Source of the DNA: Glossina fuscipes
Taxonomy: Eukaryota; Arthropoda; Insecta; Diptera; Glossinidae
DNA: 64,000 nt
Assembly (NCBI RefSeq): GCF_014805625.2
Contig: NW_023998454.1
Location: 1,667,142 to 1,731,141, forward strand
Direction: 5' to 3'
Shown: one piece after another, positions 1-13,169 of the stretch
How the letters are laid out: each line of letters begins with the position of its first letter
Position numbering within the stretch: position 1 is the first letter of the stretch
Made by a program: the position numbers and the translations under genes
The notes under the pieces: model-generated
Told to the model about the DNA's origin: nothing
Seen by the model: only the letters and a program-made list of their open reading frames with translations
The model's database searches: none

Positions 1-3000
1 TGCCTTGACAAGGGTCTTGCGTATTGAAAAATTAGTCAAAAATTTTTCGGAAGCCGAGTAGTCGACGGTAATCGAGGTCATTCTCATATAAGTTATTTGC
101 ACTATGTTCTGAACAGATACTGAAAGCCCAATGTTTGAAATCAAACAATTTATTCAGTATTTTATGCTAAAGGATTTAATATTGACCCAGACTTTTGAAT
201 CATTTCAGATGTGTTAGAAGGCAGATCAGAACAAATTTCTCGACTTACGAAAAAGTAAATACAAGTTTTCGATCTCAGATATTGCAACTTCGACAATCGT
301 AACCCTAAAAAACCTGCCAAGCAAGCGGATGGGCAGACGAATGTAAACAGCAATAGGAAGATTAACCGGTAGGTTAGTGAATTGTCAAACTGATGGGTTA
401 ACGTACATATGGACGCCCAACGATATAAGGGATATAAAGATATTCGAGTGTGAGACACGAACGAACACATGCCGTCTCGTTCTAGTCAATATATCTAAAA
501 ACATCATAGCGAAATCCCTGCCGCAAGCGGATATAACTTCTACCGGCCGACCTACTTAACTAATGCAAATGATGTGAAGAAAGAAATAAAATATATATGT
601 GAGGTGAAATAAAAAAAACTCTTAAAATTTTTAATAAATATAGTGAAATATTTACGTGCAACTACATAATTGCATCTGTCACAAAGGGATGCATCACTGT
701 ATGTATTTTTTCGTAAAATGTCGAGCTTTTTCGCTAGCTCACCAAAAAGATTGCTCGGATCGAATGAATCCCTCGTACCTTCCTTAATAAACTACCTAAC
801 TCTCCTTTAGAACATATCCAAACACAAATATTTTCGCAAACTTTCATCAAGACTACCGTCGACGAAATAGGAAGCTAAAAACTGATTTGGAAATTTTAGT
901 GCTTCTGTTAGGAAATTAAAAATTTAGGAAGTAGTTTTTCATGTTTATTATGATTTCGGCTACGGTACTATAAATTTTCTTCGTTCTCTCAGCAGCAAAA
1001 CTGTGAGTATCGACCACGAAATCGTTGATCAAAGAGAATGAGAAGAAAAATTTAAAACATAAAAGAGCAGATGGGATTGCGTGCTAGCAGGGAAATATTA
1101 AAACAAATTTATTGTAGTAGTAAACCATAACATACTGCGTGCCGAAAAAACCTTTCACATAAAGATCCCTGTTAAGAGTGAACCCTACATTGCTAAATTT
1201 TAATATTTAAAAAAAAATGTTTTTTCAAACACATATGTGTGCTGAATAACTCCTCGAATATCATTTCGATTACTATCGTTCCTCGCAGGTCAAAAAAACT
1301 TATAAAGAAACATCTTTTTTAGGCTGTTAGAGTCCGACCCATTAAAGAAGAAAGAAATTTCTATTTGTATTTGTTGTAATAAAATATTTTAATGCAGCTA
1401 TAAGCCAACAGAAAGGAATTAATTTTTCCTTACAGGGATAAAGCATTATGACCCAAAAAGCCAGATCGAAAAACGTCTTAAAATATATTCTGTAGCCAAT
1501 GGACCACTAACATATGTGCTGTACAGTAACAACAAACAAAATAATTATGAAAAAAACAATCCCCTCCGAAGACGACCCTCAAAGTATATCGCAGACAAAA
1601 GTATTTAAAGCGGAAACTGTACGAATTCAAAGAAATTCATAATCGTGACGTCAAATTTTGATAAGTGTATATGCAGGGTGTACGTAAAACTAGCGGAAGT
1701 TATCCAAAGTCAAAGAAGGATATTGTACATTTGAGCAAGTAACGATAAGAGAGTATACGTAAAATTCTTAGACAGGCACACACGCACACCAAATGTATTG
1801 TTGAACAATTTGACCATGAAACCGGAAACAAAAGGTAAGTTTTAAGCACATAGTACATAGAATTTAGTTCAGTTAAATTCTGTTGTTTTCTTTTTTGCTT
1901 TTTCTTTATAAAGTATAACCGAAATTGTTGAAATCAAACATTTTTCAGAGAGGAAATGAAAACTTTTCTGCTTAATACACAACTTTAACATATCACATGT
2001 GCGCTAACGGTTTTTTATGCTTTTTTACTCCGTAACATACTACTTTACAACAATAGGTGAACTAAAATGATTTTGTTGAAATCCAACTTAGGAATTCATG
2101 TAAACAAAGAATTGAACAAAATGTCTACCTTTCAGAGCAGGAGGCAAAGATATAGTTGGTTTACAATTGCATTGCTAGCATCTAAGAAAATATGGGTAAG
2201 GGATATCCGAAGATATATATACATTTTCCAATGAATATTATATTACCATATATAATGAATATTATGTTACCGTTTATAATTATAGCTAAAGAAACATTAT
2301 ATACGTCTGGAAAGGAATCTAATATACTCAACAATAGGGATCAAACTTAATAAATTAAACCGAATCATCAAATATTGACTCTGAAGTGATTGGTGGTGTA
2401 TTATTATGTAGAAAAGTACAAAGAGAAGTTTTGAGCAATACCTTGTTCAAAGTAAATGCTTTAGAAGAAGGCCTATGAGAAAGAAAAATTCATCTTTATA
2501 GTCAGTATCAACAACTTACGATATTGTTTTTTAATGTGCTGTTTTCAAATTTCTAACTCCTTTTTTGCACGGTAGATACATTCCTTAGAACATGTTGAAA
2601 AAAAAAAGGCGTAAAAAGTACCTGCGACATATGGTAAATATGGTGATATCTCCCACAGTTTAAAAAAATCGTGTAAGATAAAAAAGCTCCCAACATTTTT
2701 CCAGAAAACCGTGCAAAGAAAAAAACATGCTTATAACAAAAAACAATTCATTGTCATCACAAAAAAAAACAATTAAAGTTAGTGTAAAGTAAAAATTCAG
2801 TCTGTAAATACAAAACATAAATATTTAAATTGAAATTAGACATAAAAATCAATTTCCCAACTATTCATCCCTACTCGATGATATGCGTACACGCTTATTA
2901 AGGACTGGATCCAAAGTGCTATCATCAGATTTGTGGCATAACCGTCGGGTTTGAGAAGAACTTCGTTCATTATTTTTTTGTTGTTAAAATGTCTGTTATT

Positions 3001-3500
3001 AGCACCTCCTTGCTTGCTTCTCGAGTTCGTTGTATAGTTCCTGATATCCAATCACATAAAGCTTAAAATTGCGTTGAAATTTTAATAAACGCTCTATGTC
3101 AGGATAATGAGTAAAATGTTGGTCCACATTTGCAGCGAATTTCAAGACGCCGTGAATTAAATCAACCATTAATAACTGAAGTTATCCTTTGAGTGTTGGT
3201 GTATGCATAAGTCTCTCTGAGACACTCAAAATTGAAATGAAAATAATGTTGTTTCTTTGGATTTCTGCTGGAACAAAAAATTCGTCTAAAAAAGTGTATT
3301 TACTCTAATTGACGAGCCGTGTTATTTCAAACTCTTGCAAAAGAGACCGTGTAAGAGAAGAGTTGGGTGTATGACATGAAACATTTTTTTCAGTACATAT
3401 TTCTTAAAGTTTAAAAATTTCAGTGTAATTTCTATTTCGCCCGGTATAAGGATATGTAAGAGTTCGAGAGTATAGATATGCATGTATACATAGATACATA
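1..3500. other. No recognisable gene; AT-rich non-coding DNA
   Basis: I see no homology, no convincing coding frame and no RNA gene here. The open frames are about 100 codons or shorter, with low-complexity, AT-driven compositions, and none reads as a known domain. Homopolymer runs of A and T are frequent. Confidence 0.6.
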
Positions 3501-3502
3501 TA

Positions 3503-3550
3503 TAGATAAATATATATATATATATTATGTATATATATATACATAAATAT
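3503..3550. repeat. (TA)n microsatellite
   Basis: An alternating TA tract with a few interruptions (ATATATATAT blocks separated by TATG and ACAT). It lies in plain AT-rich DNA. Short frames crossing it on both strands are repeat artefacts rich in Ile and Tyr. Confidence 0.85.
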
Positions 3551-6500
3551 TTCATCAATATACACAATATATATAGAATGGAAATCAACTCTACGCACAA
3601 CTCAGCTCTCTATTTGACTTTATGCAGTATTTATACAAAAAGAAAAAAATGCTCTTCTATAAGAGAAATTTTGCATATTTTCGAAAGAAACTTTGGCGTA
3701 GGAGTAGCTGTGTAGATTTTATCAGGCTATAAGACAAGCAAAAATGATGAAAGAAATTTGCCAAAAACTAAACAATTCAACAATTGGGTTTCAATGTACA
3801 GATAATGTTATTTGGTCATACAAATAAAAATGCTTTTTAGGAAATAGTAGTAAGTAGAAGTGGGGTGACCGCTCCAAACCCCGACGGAAAAAGCGGCATG
3901 TTAACCAAAAACTTTAAGTATAAAAACAAATAAGAACAATAGACAATATTATCGACTAAGTATGACAGCAAAAACAATTTCCAACTTCTTTCCAGTCCTT
4001 TACTTGCGAACGTAAATTTTTCTCAACTTTCATAGACTTTCGAATCGTTTAGTTAGGAAGTATATTAAAAACTTAAAAAACTGAAAAATTCCCCCTAATA
4101 AAGTTTTTTTATTTTAATATAAATAATTCTTAAATCGTGTAGCTTGTCTATAGAATCTTACTTCAAATGTCGTTTATCCTCTTCTTTAAATATTTATGTC
4201 TTTCTTAATAAAATTTTTCTACAACTTCTCATCCCATCCTTGCTCTTCATGTATTTTATAATCAGCACTTATTTACTGAACTAATACTTGGTTGCCGTTC
4301 TGTGCCGCCATCTCTATTAATGTCTTTTAGTTGGTGATTTGGTACAATTCCATATAATTATCATTAAATGAAAATTGAATGAAATCCATTTATACATTGT
4401 TCTGAGTAAGGCTTAAAACTTAATACGTTTTCGGATAAAAAAGGTAATTATTTGATTGGTCAATGTTTCACGCACCATTAACAATAATAACAGTTTTAGC
4501 TAGCTATCTGTTCACCATAAAAAGTTAGGGCGATCTAACACAATTATCAATGTGACTGCCTTTATTTTCTTGTTTATTTGAATTGATAAAAAATGCCTAT
4601 AATTGTTTATTGTTCTACAGGAGACCTAAAAAAAGGAAAACTATAAATTACCTTCCGCATGACAGTTTTAAAGTTCATTCTGAATCAGCGGTTGTCTTCG
4701 AGGAAGCGCTTGGAAGAGCTTTCTTGATAACTACCTTTCGATCTTCTCCTAGCCAACAATATTGCTTTCAAATCACGACGGCTTCGCTTCTTGTTTTTCA
4801 AGGAACTCATTCACCCGCTCGTGCTTATGGCTGCGCTTAAATTAAAGCCTATTTCTCTTAGCTATTTACTAATACTTAAACTAATTACCTAACTACACAG
4901 GGTTGCCAAGCCTTTTTTCCCTTATACGTATATGAACCATTTTGTATAATATTTTATTTTGTTGAGAGCATATGTTAATAATTTCGTCTTTCTAAACGCT
5001 TTGAAGCGAATATTACATTGAAGAAGCTACTGCTTCCTGCGATTTGTAGGCGTATATAGATGCCATTTTCCAAAATTAGTTTACTTGCAATGATATGCTC
5101 ACTAAATTTTTGCCTTAGAATGGGCCTTAATTTGATGTTAACAAGTCTGATTCTTTGGTTCCATATGGCAACCGTAAGATTAATGTGTTACACGATAAAT
5201 TAAGTAACAAAGTAATTTCACGAAACTTCTTTATGAACTGACAGCGAAAGTCTTGTAATAGTGCGACTATTAGAAAGGCGAAAAAAGAATTATCCGAACT
5301 TGAGTCGAGATTTTGAAACCATTTGTGGACGTAAAATAAAGATCGTTCAACGTCTTTTATTAACAAAAGTTATCAGAAAAATTCAATTAATAAAGCTCTT
5401 CTTTTTTAAATGAAGACAATACTATATGCGAAAGTAATAGGAGACCGATGCAATGAGGCGTCATTTTTGTTTTCGGATTAAAAGTGGTAAACGCATTGCG
5501 CAGCGGTGCCACAACATATGGTTTTAGAACCAAAAATAACGGCCTCAACGTGAAAATAAACAACACGTGAAAATAACAAATTTATAAAAAAATAACAATT
5601 TTGTTAAGCTTCATAATTTGCTTAAACTGTATGGCACAAGCGACTCTCTAATAAAACAATTTCAACTTCAAAATAAATAGTTTATATTGTTTGTTTTTCA
5701 TTTCTTCCAAAATAATGCACGATATAAACCACAATTGCAGAGCACGTAACATAAAAAAATTGCACATTAGTGTAAAATAAACATAAGTTAGGTAAATAGC
5801 CTAAAAATTTAACAGGATCATCATTTCTTCTTGTGCTCTTTTCATTTTTATTTTGTTTGTAGGTACACATGCAAAACCTTATGATTTTTCAATTCTCATA
5901 AAGTTTTCTAAAAAGTCGGCAAAGTTTTAGTCTAAACCCGAATATAAAAGTAACGCTTCGTTGTGCCAGGCCACGTAACGCTACGTCAGTTTCGCATATA
6001 CATATATGTGAAGAACTGACACATATTTTAAAAAATTAATAGCATTCGAAAAAGTTATATACGAGATGAGTGTGACATTTGTGAAATTATGGTGTAGAAC
6101 TTCGCGTAGAACATTCTAAAAGGCAGCTGTACTGTTTGGACCAAACCAAAATCGATTTTAAACGCCGGGATGTACTTGGATGGTACTTGAATTTGTTGCT
6201 ATGGTCTTGAAAGACGGCAAAAACTTTTAAAGAAAGCTCTTTCGGTTTCGGAGCAATCAAGGTTTTTATCTATAAAAAATAATAACAAAACTTGAAGAAA
6301 AATTTTTAACAATAACAAGTAAGAAAGTGACTGGATCTTTTACATCCGTTACCGTTATTGTGAAAAAGACAAAGAAAAGTAAAGGAAATACATTTTCGTA
6401 CTCTGTAATATGGAGTAGACGCGGCTACTTTTTTCTGTTTTCTAAACATTAACTTTTGTCACCTAGGCATGTGTAACATCCAGTGTCTGCAAGTTCTAGG

Positions 6501-7124
6501 CGTTTGTCCAATTATTGTCTACCGACCCCAATTATTGTCTAGGCCCAATTAAAGAGGATTGGAGTGTAATTGCGGCGATGTGGTCGGGTATTAAAAAGAA
6601 ATTCACGTACTTTACCTTTCTATGCATAGACGAACGATGAAAACTACCTTATCTTAGTCCTGGCCCATTCTTCATTCGGATCTTCCTATAATGTCCTTCG
6701 GCCAATGATGACAATGGAAGACCACGTAAAATGATTTTACTGTTGATTTTGTTAAATAGTTTATAAGACTTTCTCACTTGAAATTTTTGTGTAATATCGA
6801 GGCGACAACATGGCGGTTCTTCGACATTATTTTTATTTTTATTTGCAAGAAATGAACATACACCACTCACAATAAGAAAAAATGCAAACAGCCCCGCAAT
6901 GGAACAGTTCATTATTCTTTATTTCGCAATTCAATCAACCTTTAGACTCTTTATCTTTCTCACGCTTGTAAATCTTTCATACGACAATGTTTTTTTTCCT
7001 CTTTTCTTTCTCTTCTCCTGGTTGCCATTTAGTCCTTGTTTTTTTAAATATCAAACCCCTCTCCGGAGTAAAATTCGCAACCTACCTATTGCAAAGTTGC
7101 ACATGTAACCACTTTTAAATTATA
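3551..7124. other. No recognisable gene; one possible repeat fragment
   Basis: Apart from one patch I recognise nothing. Near 6390-6450 there is a patch (a 'ctctgtaatatggagtagacgcggc'-type block) that resembles the start of the dispersed GTCY repeat seen at 31115 and 27405. It may be the displaced left end of the copy at 7125. All open frames are short (up to 87 codons) and unrecognised. Confidence 0.5.
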
Positions 7125-7710
7125 CAACCACATTTTACATGTGTTTTTTGAAAAGTTGGGGTCATTTCCAAACTCTTTCGCAAGTTTGTAGACAAAATCT
7201 TCATTTTCGCTAACGGAAGAATATTTACCACAGATACTATACAGGAGGGAAGACGGACAGATAGACTGACGAACAGGCGGGCATGTTTGGCATTATAAAG
7301 TTGCTGAACAAAATTAAATTCTCGTACACTGTTAAATTTTACATTGTGATTCTTTCCACAAATTAAGTTCTGCATTGCGATTGTTCTATTCAGTAATATT
7401 TGGTAGGCGTATTCACTTTGCCCCATTTCTATACCGGTACACCAGCATCATTCACAGAATACGCGTTCGAGAGTTGTTCTCACTTTACGTAGTACTGGGT
7501 GCATGTCTTTCCACTGATTTGTCCCATTTTCCACCAACCTACGTGCAAGAATTTCCAATGTTTCTGCCAAACTTAAAGCCGATAGCTTCATTTTTGCGGA
7601 CAGGCGAATGTTTACAACGGACAGACAGACAGACGGACATGCTTTAATCGATTTAGAATTTGATGTTGATCAAAAAAAAAAGATCATTCGTCGGTGATGG
7701 GTATAAAAAT
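7125..7710 (+). repeat. Dispersed GTCY-tract repeat, both modules
   Basis: This is a forward copy of a family present at least ten times in the window. Both modules are visible. The first has a 'tttgtagacaaaatcttcatttt' block followed by a GACGGACAGA tract near 7255-7285. The second has a 'caagaatttccaatgtttc' block near 7550, then a GACAGACAGACAGACGGAC tract near 7620 and the block 'gaatttgatgttgatca'. The right end is TGATGGGTATAAAA near 7697. The 90- to 103-codon frames inside it are not conserved between copies, so I treat it as non-coding. Compare the copies at 17050, 27405, 34460 and 39530. Confidence 0.75.
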
Positions 7711-8660
7711 TGATTGAGCGAAAGCTATACTAAAAAAAGGTATACATTTACCAAGTACCGCAGTCACACTCCAATTTTTCCTTGAGCCTTGGGCGAAATG
7801 CAGCTTACGAGTCACGATAATAGGAATTTACTGTCAGCATTATGAGTTATAACCACTCCAAAAAAATCTCGATTACGACGCACTCACGGCAAAAAAAACA
7901 AACGGTAGGGAAACAGCTGGCAAGAGGAGAAAAAGTAATCACGTATGTCCATCTTATTTGAACAATTTTCACGCGGCCTGACGATTTTTTAAAACTTTCT
8001 CAATGTCAGACACATTGTTTATTGCAGGCATACATATCGAGCAACTTAATTAGGCAATGTAAGGTCATAAGAAAGATTAGGAGGGTACCTCGGAACCAAA
8101 AAAAATTATCTGCCGTACCTTGGAGGTAGTCTTTCTTCTTGGTCCTTATGCGACGAGTACGGACTCGGTCTGGGCAGAAAATAAATAGAATATCTTTAAA
8201 TTATTTTTCGTATCTAAACTATGAATGGATTTAAGAAAAAAATTATTTGATTATAGCTGCTAGTTTACTTATAAGCCATGATGATGATTCCCCTTTCCCT
8301 TAACGATCCTTTTGCTGAGCTGCCCCTACGTACTCATATACGAATGAATCTATGACAATGAAATTAAAAGAGCGGAAGAACTTGGTAAACAAATCATTTA
8401 ACACCATATTAAACCTAAACAAAGCTAACAACAATGGAAAGAAAAGAAAACGGTAAATTACTCGTTACCCAAGTAACGACCAAACCAAACTTTTCACACT
8501 TTCCCCTTTCTAAGTATTTGTTGGTTGTTTTTCAAGTAAATGAATTCTATCGCATACACATAGCGCAAAACATATACAACACATCGAAATTGTTATTATT
8601 GTTGTTTCTTTACACAATTTTGCTCATTTCTTAAATAAATGGTTTATTTGTTTTGTTTTG
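7711..8660. other. No recognisable feature
   Basis: AT-rich sequence without recognisable coding or RNA features. The longest frame (8434-8634) is short and hydrophobic and has no similarity I know. Confidence 0.5.
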
Positions 8661-8699
8661 ATTTTTATTTTTTATTTATTTATTTATTTATTTTTTTTC
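8661..8699. repeat. (TTTA)n microsatellite
   Basis: A run of TTTA units (ATTTATTTATTTATTTATTT) flanked by T-rich DNA. Confidence 0.85.
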
Positions 8700-10079
8700 A
8701 GTAACGATGAAGCGTAAGGTAAATGTTTACAACTGTAAAATTGAATGCCTGGCATTTAACAAATCACTGGCAATCAATTTCGAAAAGAAGCCAAGCAAGT
8801 AAACGGATGTTCTGTAACAATATCGAGGCATTAAAGAACGTCAAGTTTAGAGTAAGTGCAAAAGGAAAAAGTAAAGATGAACAACAACAAAGAAGCAATG
8901 GTTTCTAAGTTTGCAGCCTACTACAAATAAATGAAGGCCTGTAAGGCCTACTTATGATGAAACACGCAGGCAAGTACAACAACGACAATAGCAGCATCAA
9001 GAATAATAACATTTTTTCCTGCCAGTTTTAATTTTTTCTCTTTTTTCATTGATTTTTTTTTTTGTCAAAGCTTGAAACGTGTCCTGTTAGTTTCTAAAAC
9101 GAACACAGTACATCGGCTGAAGATGTGAATGTTAAAGGCCAAGAAAAGGCACATATAACATGGGGTAATGACAAAATGATTGAATTTGTCAGTGTTTAGA
9201 GCAGTCACGTAAGCGTAGTGGCAGTTACAATAATCTACGAAATGAAATAAACGTCATATATATGCTTAGGGAATATATGTTAGTGCAGTGGATCATAAAC
9301 ACCTTTTTAGAAATATCCATCAGGTTAAGTGTATATATATGCGATTTGCGGTTCATTTCTAATGTATAGTTGAAAGATCGTAAATCCAAAAATGGAGAAA
9401 CTAAATATATTAGTAATTGAGAGTTTTTGACAAAGGCATTCATGACACTGAAGAAGTTAACTAAAATTGGGTAAATACCGACGAGGTATTGAAAAACAAC
9501 AATGTTTCTCTAGTTTTTTAAAACCACGACAAGATGAAACTCAAAACTTTGTGCGTTCGTTCCATTGTTGCCGGATCGGTTTTAGAAATCAATTAAACTT
9601 ATTGCTCCTCACGCATTTGCCTAGCAGTTTTAAGTTAGTTTAAGTTAGCTATACGTTGTCTTCTTCTCGCTTATATATATACATATGCATGCTGTAGTAG
9701 CATGCCAGGTAAAGCAACATCCTGCATAAAGCATATGTATAATTATTCATTCGCTTTTCAACCATTGTAGATTCCGCTCGTTTTAAGAAACAAAGTATCG
9801 TTGTTCATTACGTTTGCAAAACAAAATCAACTAAAATTCATACAATCTCCATCTTTTAAACTCGTTTTCGGTTTTGCAAGTACAATTCCCACTTCGTTTC
9901 TTTTTTAATACTAAAAATATTAGCGCATTGGAAGCTAGCATTGTGTTAGGTAGTTGTGTTAATATTCAGAGACGACTTCTACACATACGACTCAATTCAA
10001 TGATCTTGACCTTTCTCTACCTAAAATAACAGTTTTCAATTTAGTATTATTGAGATAGTTAGTACATACAGTACATACT
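8700..10079. other. No recognisable feature
   Basis: Nothing recognisable. A frame at 8723-8908 is rich in Lys, Ser and Gln and looks like composition rather than a protein. There is a short palindromic AT patch near 9675-9690. Confidence 0.5.
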
Positions 10080-10860
10080 GCTCATGAACCGCCCAAAACT
10101 GAATTTTCGACATTCATTTCTTTTATTGTTTGATTTAAAGAAATCTGCTGTCGCGGCCTATCGAACAGTTTTAAGAACTTGTGGTAACGCTCCTTCATCA
10201 TATCTCAATTGTTGTTCTTAATTTCAACAAGAACGGCCTGGAGAACCAAAAAAGTTCGAATCGGAAGATTTATTGGAAGAGAACCAAGCTTAAACTCTCA
10301 AGAAACTTTCAGGCAACTTAGAATTCAATAAACCAACCATTTCTAGACCTTTAGACAGGATGGGAAAAATCTAAAAGGAGAGAAACAACGAAACGGAATG
10401 AAACTATTAATGCAGATGTCTACCGCCGTGAATTAAACTAATTGAACCATGTGTCGCTGTAAAGACGGTCACCAATAGCAACGAAAATGGCTACCATACG
10501 AATTGACTGAAAGTGCCGTTTGAATATTTTTTGCAATTGTTGTCAAGGATGCATTGTTGCAGCTTGAATGGGAAGTTCTATCACACCCAGTGTACTGACC
10601 AGATATGGCGCCTCCTGATTAGTACTTGTTCGGATCATTGCAGCATGGCTTGGGTGACACGCGGCTTCACAAAGCTGAAGAAGTGCGAAAATGGGTCGTT
10701 GATTAGATCGCTGCCAAAGCAATATCGCTCTTCTACCGCGGTATCGTCAGAAAGATGGGAAAAAGTGGTAGAAAATATTTGGGCTAATTTTTCTCAATAA
10801 ATGCCTTTTTGAAGTGAAAAAAACTATCAAAATTCGCGCAACCCCCTAATATATAGCCAC
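10080..10860 (+). pseudogene. Decayed mariner transposase copy A
   Basis: The forward translation shows the N-terminal helix-turn-helix region of a mariner transposase from 10135: DLKKSAVAAYRTVLRTCG, then ERPGEPKKFESEDLLEEN after a stop. The C-terminal catalytic region follows at 10550-10800: LQLEWEVLSHPVY, a stop, then PDMAPPD where the family has a catalytic PSD, and finally RWEKVVENIWANFSQ before the stop at 10800. The middle of the transposase (VTGDEKW and HDNARPH motifs) is deleted. Several stops and frame changes are present, so the copy is dead. It resembles copy B at 52830-54560: both carry KKSA, RWEK and VENIW, and both have the tail 'tttttctcaataaa'. It is clearly a different subfamily from the element at 29197. 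The terminal repeats were not resolved. Confidence 0.85.
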
Positions 10861-13035
10861 TGACACATACATGGACGCCCCTGCATTAGTGATACACTGA
10901 TTTTTTTTTTTTTTAAGTCGTGGCAAGCAAAGATTTGGACATATCGGCACATAAAAAATTATATCCACAATAGGTCTTTATCGAGAATTCGATGCAAATA
11001 ATCAATCAATGGGAAAATGGAGATGATCAATCCGTGCGCCGTGCAGATGTTACTCTTACACACAAATATTATACAAAGTCCACCTTAAAAATAAATGTGT
11101 AACAAAAGATAATTGCCATCCCACCTGGTTACAAACCTACAACAAGGTACAACAGAACAACACTTATGGTGCAGGATAGACTAACTTTGTGCAAATGCAT
11201 GTCGCACTCAGAAGAGCTTAAGGTAGGCCCAATTTTTATTATACTGACCGAAGCTTGTTTGTCAATATGCTTTTGTGTCGAAATTTTTAGTATAGTGACG
11301 TGTTGTCGCTCAAACACAACTCATATTGAAAATGGTTTAGATTGGACCACTTTTCCGACCACTCTTCATATTATTTTTAAATTAGTCGAAGTGAGAATTC
11401 GGATCTGATAGGGCAAACTGTTTCCACATACTTCTTCTGTCGTTTGGCTTACTTTAGAGTCCAATAATTGGAGCTGATTACTGACCAAATCCTTATTGAA
11501 ATATTATTCTTATGGAAGAAAGGAGAAGATATTAAAATTCGTAGCTCAACTTTCGCGTTTCGTTCACTATTTTGAAACAACGTTCGCAAATTAAGAACAT
11601 GCAGGCGAAATTAAGGCGTGTTCTGACATAAATTTAAAAATATAATTTGTGGTCCCTTTCTTTTGGTAACGTAGTTCCTATGAACACGTCGTCGTGTTAA
11701 GCAAATAAGTATGTATATGTATGTACAAGTACATCTGAAATAAATTTGAAATATTACATTTTGTTCTCTATTAACGTTCCTTAACATAAACGCCGTCCGC
11801 TACTTTTCAATTGTTACTTTTCTAGTACGATTGCTGGCTTATTGATGGACATGCCACTTTTAGATGTTTAAAGTTTCAAGCTTACACTTGTGATTGCTAA
11901 TTCGGGATGATAATAAGTTGCGTGACTTAATGCTGAATCGATTTTACTGAAGATACGTCCACCTGTTGTGCAAATTTTCAGTGTTGAAGTAAATGTAGGG
12001 TTAAAGTAACATAAGATATCAAGAAGACAGTTTCGGTTTTTCGGTATGCCTTCACAAAACAATTAAACATAGCTTAAATGGCCAATATCAATGGCTTGCA
12101 CACAACCCGACCAATTTTCTGTTCAAGGTCTGAGCCGATGCTTTAGCGCATATATTCCCTTAATTCCTGTCCTTTAGTAGGTCTTTAAAATTTATCCTAA
12201 ATCTTAATGCTAGCAAAAAAATAATGGTAGCACAAATTTCATTTTTTCACCGTTTTTGATTGTAGCTTTCCATCTGTTATTGTTCTTTTTTTCATCGTAC
12301 ACAGATTCAGGAATTTCTTTATATAAAAAACACACAAAGTTTTCGAAAATCTTGAACTTATAGTATATATGAGCCGTCATTCGTCAAACTCCTCCACTAA
12401 ATACAGTTTAGAGTATTGAATTGTCCGCTCTAACCATTTCCATTCCAAAGAAACATAAAGTCTTTGTTAATCTTACGCCCAATCAGTCAGCCATATGTAC
12501 TTATAGTAAATATATGTAATGCTGACATTTCTGTGTGTTTCCTATTTTACATTTATTTGTAAATCAGATCATACACGATTGGAACGTAAAGAAATTTACT
12601 ACATAGATTCATTCTAAAGTAAAACATTACGAACAATCATGATGACGATGATGACAGAAGCAAATTTTCTCCTTTATAGCATATAAGCATGCAATAAATA
12701 AATGACATTATTTTTAAAAAAGTTTGTATACATTCATATATAAAATATGCCGGCATAGCAAAAAATGGATAACGATCTTTTACAAAGTATTTTTCTTTAG
12801 AAATGTCAATATAAGACAAGTGAGAAAGTTGTGTTCCCGTGGGAACGAATTTTGAAAGCCCGCCTATGACAGTATTCGAAAATCGCAGTTTTTGTTTCGC
12901 TGAATTCCTCACTGAGTTGCAGAAGAAGAGTAGTAAGTGGAAGGGAAATGGACGGCGCTAGGTAGATGGTTACAGGAAACTAATAAATCCAAGAAAATTA
13001 CCAACTTATCCAATAAAAAGAATTTCAGAAATAGA
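10861..13035. other. No recognisable feature
   Basis: AT-rich DNA with T runs (10902-10915). The short frames at 11129-11408 and 12637-12912 gave no recognisable motif. Confidence 0.5.
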
Positions 13036-13037
13036 TT

Positions 13038-13166
13038 GATGAGTTAGCGAACGCGCTGACAATGGAACCAGGCAATAGTTTGGACCAATCTTCAATTGAC
13101 GAACTGAATGAATGGAACGCTAAAGTACAAATGTACAAAAGCGAACAGAACTTGCCCAATGATTTG
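13038..13166 (+). other. Unidentified coding-like patch
   Basis: The frame beginning GATGAGTTAGCGAACGCG reads DELANALTMEPGNSLDQSSI, then DELNEWNAKVQMYKSEQNLP, NDLAKFT, then a TAG. This charged, balanced composition stands out from the surrounding AT-rich noise and could be an exon remnant or a transposon protein fragment. A polypyrimidine-poor AG lies a few bases upstream, so a real splice acceptor is not convincing. I do not recognise the protein. Confidence 0.25.
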
Positions 13167-13169
13167 GCT

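Noticed and set aside
3322..3715. Ile/Tyr-rich small membrane-like proteins
   Set aside because: They come from the (TA)n tract; frames in both directions show the same composition.
7115..7647. Pair of overlapping 90- to 103-codon frames that could be small genes
   Set aside because: They lie inside a dispersed repeat and are not kept open in its other copies.
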